DNA of 64,000 nt from Acinetobacter defluvii (GTDB lineage: Bacteria; Pseudomonadota; Gammaproteobacteria; Pseudomonadales; Moraxellaceae): the NCBI RefSeq assembly GCF_001704615.3, contig NZ_CP029397.2:2852001-2916000 (forward strand). Reading direction: 5' to 3'. Positions 8,231-16,973 of the stretch are shown in pieces. A program made the position numbers and the translations under genes. Positions within the stretch are counted from its first letter, which is position 1. Every line of letters begins with the position of its first letter. The notes under the pieces are model-generated. The model saw nothing but the letters and a program-made list of their open reading frames with translations. It ran no database searches and had not been told where the DNA came from.

Positions 8231-9082
8231 TTAACGAAAGCTCTCCCAAATCCCCACTTGCCCTTCTTTTACACGTGGAATATTGCCTAGTTTAATCCAA
8301 GGCATATGACCACCATGAAAATCACTCCCCACGGACACTTTTAAATTAAACTGAGCAATCATACGATCAACCATTTGTCGGGTAGATGCAGTATCAATTG
8401 CAGGTGGAAGCTCAACAGCATCACCACCGAATTGAGCAAAAATTTCAATCAAGTATCTAATATTTGTTGAAGACAAATCATAACGTGTGGGATGTGCCAA
8501 AACAGCAAAGCCTTGGCTGTCATGAATCACTTCAATGGTCTCTTTAAGTCCTAAACCATCAAATTTTACATAAGCTTTTTTACCTTCTTTAATATATTTA
8601 TCAAAGGCTTGTTGTGGTCGCTGCACTATTCCTTTTTCCACTAAAGTTTTGGCGATATGCGTGCGCGTTACACGATCTGCTTCACCATCAACTTTAGCAA
8701 TGACATCAGCATAAATATCCTGTCCAATCAAAGGAATCAGCAAATCACAAATTTGCTTGGAACGTACTGCTCGGATGCGTTTTTGTTTAGCAAGTAACTT
8801 TTCTAAAGGTTCAGGATTTTGCATATTTAAAGCCACGATATGTACGCCATAACTTTTTTTGGTGGATGGGCGTGACCATTGACTGGAAATTTCTACACCA
8901 GAAATCAATTGCATACCTAAATTTGCAGCACAATATTTCGCACGTAATACACCATCCATTGTATCGTGGTCGGTTAATGCAAAGGTCTTTATACCTAATG
9001 CATGGGCAGCTTGGATCAGCTCTTCAGGCGTGAGTGTGCCATCTGAAATATTACTATGCGTATGTAAATCGACACCAATCAT
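8231..9082 (-). CDS. rnm: PHP-domain phosphoesterase, RNase AM (YciV/TrpH-like)
   Basis: 283-residue PHP phosphoesterase. The metal-binding motifs are DLHTHSNISDGT at the N terminus, LTDHDTMDG, and the late HPTRY and SDFHGG. In E. coli the orthologue (YciV/Rnm) is a 5'-3' exonuclease that matures rRNA 5' ends and degrades 3',5'-pAp. I infer the same role from the overall match. It is divergent from yciB, and in enterobacteria the two families also lie in the same neighbourhood. Confidence 0.88.
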   Translation of the reverse strand: MIGVDLHTHSNISDGTLTPEELIQAAHALGIKTFALTDHDTMDGVLRAKYCAANLGMQLISGVEISSQWSRPSTKKSYGVHIVALNMQNPEPLEKLLAKQKRIRAVRSKQICDLLIPLIGQDIYADVIAKVDGEADRVTRTHIAKTLVEKGIVQRPQQAFDKYIKEGKKAYVKFDGLGLKETIEVIHDSQGFAVLAHPTRYDLSSTNIRYLIEIFAQFGGDAVELPPAIDTASTRQMVDRMIAQFNLKVSVGSDFHGGHMPWIKLGNIPRVKEGQVGIWESFR

Positions 9083-9129
9083 TGTTTGTATTATGCTAAG
9101 TCACCAAAATTTGATGACCCTACTGTAGC

Positions 9130-9741
9130 ATGAAAGCGCTATTTGATTATTTACCTATTATTATCTTCTTTTATTTTTATAAAACGACAGATCCCAAAGA
9201 TCACCAACACCCTTTACTCGAATTGGTGGGAAGTACAGGCAATGTTGACCAAAACCATATTTTAGTTGCAACCTGTGCCTTATTGATTTCAACCTTAGTG
9301 GTTTATGGTTGCTTGTTCTTCGCACAAAAGTTCAGACTTGAAAAGATGCAATGGTTTATCGTCATCATGTCTGTGATTTTTGGGGGAATTACCCTTGCTT
9401 TCAGCGATGTGACCTATATCAAACTCAAAGCAGTCATCTTAAATTTAGGTATTGGCATTGGCTTTTTGGTCACGCCATTATTCAATAAAGAACGTTTACC
9501 AATTATCCAAAAATTGCTGGGGTCAATGCTAGAACTTAGTCGTGAAGGCTGGATGCGTTTAAACTGGGCATGGTGTGGTCAATTCTTCTTATTAGCCGCT
9601 TTACATTATTTTTTCGGTTTCTTGTATATGGATGGCAAATATTGGGGCGAATTTACCGCTTTTGGCGATATTATCGTATCCTTAAGCTACCTTGCTGTTA
9701 TACTATTTTGCTTGCGAAAACATTTTAAATCTTCAGAGTAA
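9130..9741 (+). CDS. yciB: Inner-membrane septation protein A family
   Basis: 203-residue polytopic membrane protein with about five hydrophobic helices. The opening MKALFDYLPIIIFFYFYK and the segments FGGITLAFSD and RLNWAWCGQFF are characteristic of YciB/IspZ/intracellular septation protein A. In other bacteria it interacts with cell-elongation and division factors and affects envelope integrity. It is followed by yciI after 14 bases, so co-transcription is likely. Confidence 0.92.
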   Translation: MKALFDYLPIIIFFYFYKTTDPKDHQHPLLELVGSTGNVDQNHILVATCALLISTLVVYGCLFFAQKFRLEKMQWFIVIMSVIFGGITLAFSDVTYIKLKAVILNLGIGIGFLVTPLFNKERLPIIQKLLGSMLELSREGWMRLNWAWCGQFFLLAALHYFFGFLYMDGKYWGEFTAFGDIIVSLSYLAVILFCLRKHFKSSE

Positions 9742-9755
9742 ATCAGGTCTTTTCC

Positions 9756-10058
9756 ATGCCTTTATTTGTGATTACCTGTACCGACCAAGACGGTACAGTT
9801 GAAAAACGTCTTGCTGTTCGTCCTCAACATTTGGCACGTTTAGAAAAATTAGATGCTGAAGGTCGTGTGATCGTTGCTGGTGCAATGCCTAAAGATCGTG
9901 AAAATCCACAAGCAGGTTTTTATGGGAGCACCATGATTTTAGATTTTGAAAGTCGTGAAGCCTTAGATGAATGGTTGAAGGATGAACCTTTTGTTAAAGA
10001 AGGTGTGTATAGCCACGTTGATGTAAAACCATTTAACAAAGCTCTACCAAAAGGATAA
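9756..10058 (+). CDS. yciI: YciI-like protein
   Basis: 100-residue ferredoxin-like dimeric protein. Features are the N-terminal LFVITCTDQDG, the RPQHLARLEKL helix, the GRVIVAGAMPKD strand and the conserved DEWLKDEPFVKEGVY. The family keeps a His-Asp pair (H in RPQHL, D in LKDEPF), and an enzymatic role has been proposed but is not firmly established. It sits between yciB and a small membrane-protein gene, with its stop four bases before the next start. Confidence 0.9.
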   Translation: MPLFVITCTDQDGTVEKRLAVRPQHLARLEKLDAEGRVIVAGAMPKDRENPQAGFYGSTMILDFESREALDEWLKDEPFVKEGVYSHVDVKPFNKALPKG

Positions 10059-10062
10059 GCCA

Positions 10063-10560
10063 ATGCGTGTTGTCGTCCAAAGTTTATTGGGTTTTTCTTT
10101 ACTTTGCTCATCTGTTGTATGGGCAGAACCGACAGCTACTCCACCAACCAATCAAGCTGCACAAATTGCTGCAGCAACGCCTCCCCCAAAACCTTCTATT
10201 TTACCTGCGGTTGCAGGTGCTAATACGATTATTCAAAATCAAGCGCAAGCACAGGAAAATAAACCTTTAACCGCAGAACAAATCATCAAAGAAAAAGCAT
10301 CACAAGATGCTAAAGTCAAAGCACTCGTCAAAGATCAAGCCACTCGTTTACAGCAACTTGAAAAAGCAAATCTAGAAGCTTTAGCACAGAACCAAGAGCT
10401 GCAATTAAAAAATGATAATCTTGGGGTACAAGTGCAAGTCCTACAAAGTGAGCAAAGCGCGCAAATGTTTTTGTATGGCGCAGCGACCATCGCTGTCGGT
10501 GTATTACTCGGTTTCCTGATCGCCAGCTATATCTATACCAAACGTCGTCGTCAGTGGTAA
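10063..10560 (+). CDS. Secreted coiled-coil protein with C-terminal membrane anchor (YgiM-like tail)
   Basis: 165 residues. A Sec signal peptide (ending SVVWA) is followed by a Pro/Ala/Gln-rich linker (about 22-75), a coiled coil (about 85-140; LQQLEKANLEALAQNQEL), one transmembrane helix (about 142-160) and a basic tail KRRRQW. This is the topology of the C-terminal half of YgiM/TIGR04211 proteins, but no SH3 domain is present. AAGGA lies just upstream of the ATG, inside the yciI end. Function unknown. Confidence 0.75.
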   Translation: MRVVVQSLLGFSLLCSSVVWAEPTATPPTNQAAQIAAATPPPKPSILPAVAGANTIIQNQAQAQENKPLTAEQIIKEKASQDAKVKALVKDQATRLQQLEKANLEALAQNQELQLKNDNLGVQVQVLQSEQSAQMFLYGAATIAVGVLLGFLIASYIYTKRRRQW

Positions 10561-10572
10561 ACCACTGACGAT
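10547..10572 (+). other. Hairpin enclosing a stop codon
   Basis: CGTCAGTGGT at 10549-10558 pairs with ACCACTGACG at 10561-10570, placing the TAA stop codon at the loop. No U run follows directly, so it is not a standard terminator. It may slow decay or limit read-through into mnmC. Confidence 0.5.
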
Positions 10573-10618
10573 CTCCTATCGGTTTATCTCTTTTTAAAGT
10601 TTCAAAAGGTACACAACA

Positions 10619-12559
10619 TTGTCAAATACCATTCAAACTGCTGACTTGGATTGGCAATCTGTCGATGGCATTGAAGTTCCAATTTCCAAACAATTTGGTG
10701 ATGTCTATTTTTCCAAAGACAATGGACTCTTTGAAACACGGCATGTATTTTTAAATGGTAATGATCTTTCGACTCGTTTAACGGATTTACAGGCTTTTGA
10801 GTATTTTACGGTGGCTGAAACGGGTTTCGGCACAGGTTTAAATATTTTAGCCTTATGGCAACTTTGGCAACAAGTACGCCCTGATAATCACAGTCATTTA
10901 CATGCCATCAGTGTCGAAAAATTTCCATTGTCCAAAGCAGATTTGATTCGAGCTTTGAGTGTTTGGGATGAACTTAAACCCTTAGCAGATCAACTGATTC
11001 AACAATATCCATTACCACTTGCAGGCTGTCATCGTCTGAATTTTCCTGAAGAACGCTTTTCGATTGATTTGTGGTTCGGTGATGCACAAGATATTTTCCC
11101 AATCATTCCCAAAACGACCTCAGTGAATGCATGGTTTTTAGATGGATTTGCGCCCTCTTGTAACCCCGATATGTGGGCAGAGAATGTTTTAAATCACATT
11201 GTGCGTTTATCAGATTATGGAACTAGTTTTGCTTCATTCAGTGTGGCAGGTATTTTAAAACGTGGTTTGAAAGAACATGGGATCTCAATCTCACGTCCAC
11301 GAGGTTTTGGTCATAAACGGGAAATGCTCAAAGCAATTTGGCTTAAACCTAATGTACAAACAGAAGAATTAACCACTGAAAATAAGCATGAGACGAATAG
11401 AAACCAAGATTCAACACCTCAAAAAACTGAATGCCGATCTACTTCGCAATTTAAACAGCGTCAAATTGCCATTATAGGCGCTGGAATTGCTGGATTAAGT
11501 TGTGCTTGGGCATTTGCTGAACGTGGGCATCAAGTCACGATCTACGACCAATCAGCGCCACTAGCAGGTGCTTCTGGAAACCCTCTTGCATTATTGAACC
11601 CTAAACTGTGTCCAATTGAGCAAAGCGCTGATCATCTCATGACGTTGTCATGGCAATATGCAAAACATTATTATCCTCATTTTCAGGCATTTCGAGCGAT
11701 TTCAATTCATCAATTAATTCAAAAAAATCCTCAAGAAGCTTTAGATTTAATACAACACTATCCAGATGATGTCTTAACGCATACTGCTGCAACTGAAATC
11801 GATTTAAAAACTGAATATGCAAGCTTACACTTCAAACAAGCAGGTGCAATTTCACCGCAGCAATTGTGTGATCAAATTCTTGCGCACGATTTAATTGATT
11901 TCAAAGTCGCACAAATTGAACACTGTCAAAAACTGGACAATGCACAGATTCAACTTTTAGATATTGATCAAAATGTCTTAGGAGCATTTGATCATGTTGT
12001 AGTGTGCTGTGCACGTGAAAGTCAGCGCTTCTTTTCTCATTATCCACGTTTAAGAGCGATTCGAGGACAAGTTAGCTGGCTGAAAAATACTGGATTACAA
12101 TTAAATCCCAAACAAGCTTATAGTTTTGGTGGTTATTGTATGCAACTCGATGCTGAGCATTTGATTTTAGGTGCCTCATTTCACCCTGAACGAGATGATT
12201 CAGCTGTCGAGCATGCAGATCATGTGCATAACTATGAACTTATCCACACTGCTTTCCCTGACTATGCGAAATCATTGCCTAAAATAGACACTTGGCAAGG
12301 TCGTGCCTCCGTGCGTGCACAAACACTTGACTATTTTCCTGTCGTTGGAAAAGGTGTGGATGATTGTGAAATATACACATTTTCAGGTTTAGGCTCGAAA
12401 GGCTTTTTATTTGCACCCTTATGTAGTGAAATCTTGGTGGCATTGGTTTTAAAAGAAGCTTGCCCTATTTCGCAAAACTTATTGGACAAACTCAGCGCAA
12501 CCCGTGGTCGAAAGAAAGTACGAGTACGTAAACCGTATTATCAAGCACCTGAACTTTGA
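10619..12559 (+). CDS. mnmC: Bifunctional tRNA 5-methylaminomethyl-2-thiouridine synthesis protein MnmC
   Basis: Performs the last two steps of mnm5s2U34 formation in tRNA. The N-terminal methyltransferase domain (about 1-245) has the SAM-binding ETGFGTGLNIL and the DGFAPSCNPDMW motif. The C-terminal FAD-dependent oxidoreductase domain (about 275-646) begins with the dinucleotide-binding IIGAGIAGLSCAWAFAERG. It removes the carboxymethyl group before methylation. A Gln/Thr-rich linker (about 248-275) joins them. The start is TTG with AAAAGG nine bases upstream, and the next in-frame ATG is far inside. The full length is normal for the fusion. Confidence 0.96.
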   Translation: MSNTIQTADLDWQSVDGIEVPISKQFGDVYFSKDNGLFETRHVFLNGNDLSTRLTDLQAFEYFTVAETGFGTGLNILALWQLWQQVRPDNHSHLHAISVEKFPLSKADLIRALSVWDELKPLADQLIQQYPLPLAGCHRLNFPEERFSIDLWFGDAQDIFPIIPKTTSVNAWFLDGFAPSCNPDMWAENVLNHIVRLSDYGTSFASFSVAGILKRGLKEHGISISRPRGFGHKREMLKAIWLKPNVQTEELTTENKHETNRNQDSTPQKTECRSTSQFKQRQIAIIGAGIAGLSCAWAFAERGHQVTIYDQSAPLAGASGNPLALLNPKLCPIEQSADHLMTLSWQYAKHYYPHFQAFRAISIHQLIQKNPQEALDLIQHYPDDVLTHTAATEIDLKTEYASLHFKQAGAISPQQLCDQILAHDLIDFKVAQIEHCQKLDNAQIQLLDIDQNVLGAFDHVVVCCARESQRFFSHYPRLRAIRGQVSWLKNTGLQLNPKQAYSFGGYCMQLDAEHLILGASFHPERDDSAVEHADHVHNYELIHTAFPDYAKSLPKIDTWQGRASVRAQTLDYFPVVGKGVDDCEIYTFSGLGSKGFLFAPLCSEILVALVLKEACPISQNLLDKLSATRGRKKVRVRKPYYQAPEL

Positions 12560-12644
12560 TTTTATTTTGAGTAGCTTTCTAAAAAGAAGCCTTAAGGTTA
12601 GATTATTTTAGTTTTCTTCAAATTCCAATAAATCCCAATACAAC

Positions 12645-12669
12645 AAAAAAGCGCCTTACGGCGCTTTTC
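12645..12669. terminator. Bidirectional terminator between mnmC and the rhodanese gene
   Basis: The GC-rich stem AAGCGCC / GGCGCTT has a TTAC loop, A runs on one side and T runs on the other. It serves the minus-strand rhodanese gene best. Confidence 0.8.
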
Positions 12670-12984
12670 TTATGCTTCTTGCTCTAAAGGCAAGCCTGCA
12701 TCACGTGCTGCACGTGTACCACCCATAAGTACCACATAATCTCGAGAGCTATCCAAGCTTTCTAGTTTTTCTGCTGCACGTGGAGCTTTACTGCCACCGC
12801 CGCATAAAATATATATGGGCTGATCCGAATCCACTTGAGTTAAGCTGTCTGCGGATAAATCATCAATAGGCTGATTAACAGCACCTTTGATATGACCTTC
12901 AGCATAGGCTTTGGCATCACGAACATCCCAGATAATTGCATTTTCTGGGAACTCAAATGTTGTAATTTCTTGTTTACGGATCAT
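12670..12984 (-). CDS. Single-domain rhodanese-like protein
   Basis: 104-residue stand-alone rhodanese domain. Motifs are IIWDVRDAKAYAEGHIKGAVN and the active-site loop with Cys in ILCGGGSKA, followed by VLMGGTRAARDAGLPL. No signal peptide, so probably cytosolic. ATG 12984 is preferred because AAGGAG lies eight bases upstream; the longer in-frame extension has no such site. Likely a thiosulfate or persulfide sulfurtransferase; partner unknown. It is monocistronic and convergent with mnmC. Confidence 0.82.
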   Translation of the reverse strand: MIRKQEITTFEFPENAIIWDVRDAKAYAEGHIKGAVNQPIDDLSADSLTQVDSDQPIYILCGGGSKAPRAAEKLESLDSSRDYVVLMGGTRAARDAGLPLEQEA

Positions 12985-13075
12985 TGCGCACTCCTTTGAT
13001 GTAAACAACACTTGGCAAATGAAGAAAACATCCCTAGCATCTCAGATATTCTTTCCATTTGTAAAGGTCTAAACT

Positions 13076-13564
13076 ATGCCATCTTTCGATATTGTTTCAG
13101 AATTAGAGATTTTTGAAGTAAATCATGCCGTTCAGAACACTCAAAAAGAAATTGCGACTCGCTTTGACTTCCGTGGTCAAGATGTTTCTATTGAAATTAA
13201 TGAAAAAAATAAAGAAATCAAAATTTCAACTGAAAGCGATTTCCAATGTGAACAAGTCTATAGCATGTTGGAAAATCACTTCTTTAAACGTAAAGTAGAC
13301 ATCCAAGCACTTGATCCACAAAAAATGACGGCTTCAGGTAAAAATGTGATTCAAATCATCAAGCTTAAAGATGGTCTTGACTCAGATACTGCAAAAAAAA
13401 TTAATAAAGCCATTAAAGAAAGCGGTGTCAAAGTGCAATCATCTATCCAAGGTGACAAAATTCGTGTGACTGATAAAAAGCGCGATACTTTGCAACAAGT
13501 GATGGCATTTTTAAAAGAACAGCAATTTGGTGTCCCACTTCAATTCAACAACTTCAAAGACTAA
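13076..13564 (+). CDS. yajQ: YajQ-family nucleotide-binding protein
   Basis: 162-residue protein with the two ferredoxin-like halves of the YajQ/UPF0234 family. It opens MPSFDIVSELEIFEVNHAV and has ATRFDFRGQDVSI, IQIIKLKDGLDS and the closing FGVPLQFNNFKD. Members bind cyclic di-GMP in Xanthomonas and Pseudomonas and act with LysR regulators, and others bind nucleic acid. Binding here is inferred from family only. It is the last core gene before the accessory segment. Confidence 0.92.
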   Translation: MPSFDIVSELEIFEVNHAVQNTQKEIATRFDFRGQDVSIEINEKNKEIKISTESDFQCEQVYSMLENHFFKRKVDIQALDPQKMTASGKNVIQIIKLKDGLDSDTAKKINKAIKESGVKVQSSIQGDKIRVTDKKRDTLQQVMAFLKEQQFGVPLQFNNFKD

Positions 13565-13988
13565 GATATTTTATTTTTTATATAAGAATTTGATTTTAAT
13601 TTAAAATTAATTTTCTTAAAAGCTATTATAAAGCGGGTAAGATGACAAGGGAACATTCCTATCATTTTACCCATTTTCGTTCATGATGCTAAAAGATACA
13701 AAATAATAAGGCCTTTAGATAGTAGGGTTACTATTCATTTTACCTCATGAGAATCAAAGCTCTTTTTTCTAAAAAATTATATAAAATCATAGCTTGCTAT
13801 GTGCTATACAAAAATATTTAGTTTGTTTGATCCCTATATTTTATACAGCTTAGTTCTTATTTTTACAGTCTATCAGTGCGTAATTCTAATTTATCATAAA
13901 TCATTTGCAATAAATGCATGCTGTAAAAGTCAATAGCTTTTTTTTTATTTTAATTTGAAAATAATTATAAATTACAGGAGTATAAATA
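13565..13988. other. 424-base A/T-rich gap at the left edge of the accessory segment
   Basis: No convincing gene. A hairpin at about 13636-13670 (GGGTAAGATGA paired with TCATTTTACCC, with AGG / CCT continuing into the loop) may terminate yajQ. The remainder is A/T rich and includes ATAAATCATTTGCAATAAATG about 70 bases before the next start, a loose inverted repeat. I looked for a copy of the dusA 5' end here as an island attachment site and did not see one. Confidence 0.5.
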
Positions 13989-14810
13989 ATGAAATCAAGG
14001 AATAAAGGATTTTTTTACTTCACTATAATAGCCCTATTGAGTAATGATCTTAAAGCCGCTAACTGGTCAGATACTAGTGCTGGTGTTCGTTGGGGAAGTA
14101 TTTTTAGAGAACCTTATAACCCACATAAAATTTCTAAAACTATTTTGAATTTTACCCATGTTAGTCAAGATGATTATGGCCGTAATTTCTTACTTATGGA
14201 CTATTATATTTCGGATATGGATGATCCATCAAAGGATAATGCAACTGGGGCTGAGGAATTTTATGGCTTATATCGTAGAACACTATCTTATAATGCACTG
14301 GCAAAAGAACCTATAAATAATAATTTAATTAAAGATATACATTTGTCTAGTCGTATGGATGTCGGATATGAAAATACTCATCTTTCACCCCGGCCATTTA
14401 AAGTTCGTTTAGGTGGAGTCGTTGACCTAAAAATACCTAAAGGTCATTTAGAATGGGGTTTAGAAGGAGTTTACCAAAAATCCTATAATGGTATTACAAA
14501 TCGCCATTTTGAATTTGAACCAACGCTAGTGACTTGGACGTCTTGGAGTTATCCTATTACAAAAAAATCTCAAATTAATGGAATACTTGAATATATGGGT
14601 GCCATTGGAGAGGATGGATTTGGTAATGAGACCAAACCTTTAACAATACTAAGAGCAAATTATATTTATGACATTGGTCAACCTAAGGGGTTCAAGGTTG
14701 GTGTTGGCTATGAACAATTTAATAATAAATATAGTTCTAATAATGCAATAGACCCAACAAAAGGCTCTGATCAAAAAGCATTTGTACTGCTCGGTAGTTA
14801 TCATTTTTAA
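13989..14810 (+). CDS. Tsx-like outer-membrane channel, copy 1
   Basis: 273-residue outer-membrane beta-barrel protein. A signal peptide (ending DLKA) precedes a mature chain starting NWSDTSAGVRWG, rich in alternating aromatic strands. It ends in GSYHF, a C-terminal Phe signal for BAM insertion. The overall pattern fits the nucleoside-specific channel (Tsx-like)/outer envelope protein family. It shares REP-NP-K-SKTI and FY--YRR--SYN with the paralogue at 16974. ATG follows an ACAGGAG site. The MBL gene starts 18 bases after the stop, so the two are probably co-transcribed. Small-molecule uptake is inferred; the substrate is unknown. Confidence 0.75.
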   Translation: MKSRNKGFFYFTIIALLSNDLKAANWSDTSAGVRWGSIFREPYNPHKISKTILNFTHVSQDDYGRNFLLMDYYISDMDDPSKDNATGAEEFYGLYRRTLSYNALAKEPINNNLIKDIHLSSRMDVGYENTHLSPRPFKVRLGGVVDLKIPKGHLEWGLEGVYQKSYNGITNRHFEFEPTLVTWTSWSYPITKKSQINGILEYMGAIGEDGFGNETKPLTILRANYIYDIGQPKGFKVGVGYEQFNNKYSSNNAIDPTKGSDQKAFVLLGSYHF

Positions 14811-14828
14811 ATCACAAGGAGTGACCTA

Positions 14829-15800
14829 ATGAAAGTAAGAAATTTATTCTTGAGTATTATGCTCAGTCTTGGAAGTATTTCTACTGTATATGCTGAAAAT
14901 TCAATTAAACCTGCTACTAATATACAAGAAACGGGGACAAAAGTTGTCATGCTTGGAACAGGACATCCTGGATTCGACAGCAAGCGAGCAGGACAAGCCA
15001 TTTTAATTGTGGTCGATAAAAAGCTTTACCTCTTTGATTGTGGACCTGGCTATATGAAAAATTTTAATAGCCTCTCAAAGCTACCATGGATGCCAAAAGA
15101 CACATTATTTACGAATGATTCAGTATATGGCGCCATTAATAAACTATTTCTAACTCATTTAGATTCAGACCATACCCTTGGACTAGATGAATTTTTATTA
15201 CGCCCTTGGGTGCAAGGGCGTTCTACGCAGCCTGTCATTTATGGTCCTAAAGGTACTAAAAACCTAGTTGCACAGAGTCTAAATGCGTTTAAGTCAGATA
15301 TTGACCATCGTACTTTAGGTTCTCAACCTTCAAATCAAACTGGATACAAAGCAATTGTCCATGAAATCTCAAAGGAAGGAGTTGTATATCAGGATGCCAA
15401 AGTAACAGTAACTGCATTTAAAGTTCCTCATGGTAGTTGGGCAGATGGTATGGCGTATGGCTATCGTATTCAAACACCAGATAAAGTCATCGTTCTTAGT
15501 GGCGATACTCGTTATGAAGAACGTAATTTCCAATTTTTTAAAGATGCAGATATATTAATTCATGAGGTTTTAAGTGATGTAGGCAATAAAAAACTATCTC
15601 CTGATTGGCAAAAATATATGCTTGAAGCACATACAACTACAACACAACTCGCAAATATTGCTAATATAGTGAAACCTAAAAAACTTGTATTAAATCATGC
15701 AATATTTTTTGGTCAGTCGGAACAATCTCTTTTAAATGAAGTTACAGAGATATATAAAGGTGATGTTATCCTTGCTGAAGATAATATGATTATTGATTAA
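14829..15800 (+). CDS. Secreted metallo-beta-lactamase-fold hydrolase
   Basis: 323 residues with a signal peptide (ending STVYA), so periplasmic or secreted. The MBL-fold metal motif is THLDSDHTLGLDEF, with the later ligands in VPHGSWADG, LSGDTRYEE and LNHAIFF. The arrangement is closest to the RNase Z/arylsulfatase-like MBL branch. A secreted member is unlikely to process tRNA. It probably hydrolyses an ester, lactone or sulfate. AAGGAG lies upstream of the ATG. Pairing with an outer-membrane channel suggests that it processes the imported compound. Confidence 0.8.
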   Translation: MKVRNLFLSIMLSLGSISTVYAENSIKPATNIQETGTKVVMLGTGHPGFDSKRAGQAILIVVDKKLYLFDCGPGYMKNFNSLSKLPWMPKDTLFTNDSVYGAINKLFLTHLDSDHTLGLDEFLLRPWVQGRSTQPVIYGPKGTKNLVAQSLNAFKSDIDHRTLGSQPSNQTGYKAIVHEISKEGVVYQDAKVTVTAFKVPHGSWADGMAYGYRIQTPDKVIVLSGDTRYEERNFQFFKDADILIHEVLSDVGNKKLSPDWQKYMLEAHTTTTQLANIANIVKPKKLVLNHAIFFGQSEQSLLNEVTEIYKGDVILAEDNMIID

Positions 15801-15806
15801 TAGTTT

Positions 15807-15835
15807 ATGGTAGGGTTGAAAAATTAAACCCTACC
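15807..15835. terminator. Hairpin between the convergent MBL and LysR genes
   Basis: ATGGTAGGGTT pairs with AACCCTACCAT across the loop GAAAAATTA. The stem is strong and the T tract weak, so it may serve both strands. Confidence 0.65.
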
Positions 15836-15850
15836 ATTCTTCCCACCTAA

Positions 15851-16792
15851 TTATTTTAAATTACTTTTATTTACTGTTTCTTCCAACATAAATATAATAT
15901 TTTGCTGCGATGGTGTTAATTTTCTTTCTGCATACCAAACCAAGCCAATATCAATATAAATATTTTTCATATTTAAAGGTAATATATCAACTAAATTTGC
16001 TTTTTTAAAATATTCAGCAACCTGACGTGATAAAAACCCAATAGATTCTGTTTCTTGTAAAACACCTATATTCGTTAATGTTGATAAAGACTCAACATAA
16101 CGCCTAGAAAGATTTACTCGATTAAATAGTAAAAATTCCTCAATTACATTCCGAGTAGTAGCAAATTCTGGTGGTAAGACCATTGGAAAATTAGATAAAT
16201 CTTTCCAGTCCAACTCTTGCTTTTCAATTAAAGGATGCCCTTTTTTAACCACGACAACAATTGGATCTTTATATAGATGCTTTGTTCTAAACTCGATTCC
16301 CAATGGTTTAGCAGTCAAATTTCCAATCATAACATCCAATTCACCAGTTCTTAGTAAAGAAAGTAACACATCTGAGCTACCTTCTCGTGCACTAATACTG
16401 GTAGAAATCATTTCATTTTCAACACGTGCCACAAAATTTGGAAGAATGGAAAGGGATACTGCAGGCAATAAACCAATGGCTATTCGTGTTGCACGACCTT
16501 CACTGATTGCAACAAGTTCATCTCTTGCAAAAGCAATTTCATTAAGTATTTTTTTTGCATGCTTAACTAGGCAAACGCCTGCTTCCGTAGGAAGCATTCC
16601 ACGGGTAGTTCTATCAAATAAGCGAACATTAAGTCCCTCCTCAAAGTCTGCTAAAGTTTTCGAAATAGCGGGTTGTGTTACATTTAAATAGTTTGCAGCT
16701 TTACCAATATGCCGAAATTCATCTAAGGTTACAAGTAATTGTAAATGCCTTAACTTTAAATTTGACCGTAAATATTGATCTATTTTTGCCAT
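15851..16792 (-). CDS. LysR-family transcriptional regulator
   Basis: 313 residues. The N-terminal winged helix-turn-helix (about 12-72) has LRHLQLLVTLDEFRHIGKAA and VTQPAISKTLADFE. A type-2 periplasmic-binding-like effector domain (about 95-300) follows. The opening SNLKLRHLQLL places it near aromatic-pathway regulators such as GbpR/PcaQ/CbdR-like proteins. It is transcribed divergently from the second Tsx-like gene and convergently to the MBL gene. It is the only regulator gene in the accessory segment, so it is the best candidate to control both channel genes and perhaps the catabolic operon. The effector is unknown. Confidence 0.9.
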   Translation of the reverse strand: MAKIDQYLRSNLKLRHLQLLVTLDEFRHIGKAANYLNVTQPAISKTLADFEEGLNVRLFDRTTRGMLPTEAGVCLVKHAKKILNEIAFARDELVAISEGRATRIAIGLLPAVSLSILPNFVARVENEMISTSISAREGSSDVLLSLLRTGELDVMIGNLTAKPLGIEFRTKHLYKDPIVVVVKKGHPLIEKQELDWKDLSNFPMVLPPEFATTRNVIEEFLLFNRVNLSRRYVESLSTLTNIGVLQETESIGFLSRQVAEYFKKANLVDILPLNMKNIYIDIGLVWYAERKLTPSQQNIIFMLEETVNKSNLK

Positions 16793-16810
16793 TATTATTT
16801 AACCCCTAAT

Positions 16811-16899
16811 ATAAATCCATTTATTTTAGATTAATAATACTATATACACTTTTATTTAATAATCAAATTAAAATACATAACCTTTTTATTATAAATCCA
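16811..16899. promoter_or_regulatory. Candidate LysR operator region between lysR and the Tsx-like gene
   Basis: The intergenic region has the perfect inverted repeat ATAAAT-CC-ATTTAT at 16811-16824. The nonamer ATAAATCCA recurs at 16891-16899, 80 bases on. Divergent LysR promoters usually have two such sites, but these are A/T rich and the T-N11-A spacing is not exact. Confidence 0.35.
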
Positions 16900-16973
16900 A
16901 ATTTAAATATAAATAGACTGATTAACATGTTCAGGCAAAATTAAAACTCAAGGATAAATTCAAGGATGTACCT

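Noticed and set aside
13565..13988. Second dusA attachment copy at the left border of the accessory segment
   Set aside because: I searched for sequence matching the dusA 5' end and saw none; the gap is only A/T-rich DNA with one hairpin.
14829..15800. RNase Z
   Set aside because: The clear signal peptide puts the enzyme outside the cytosol, where tRNA processing cannot occur.
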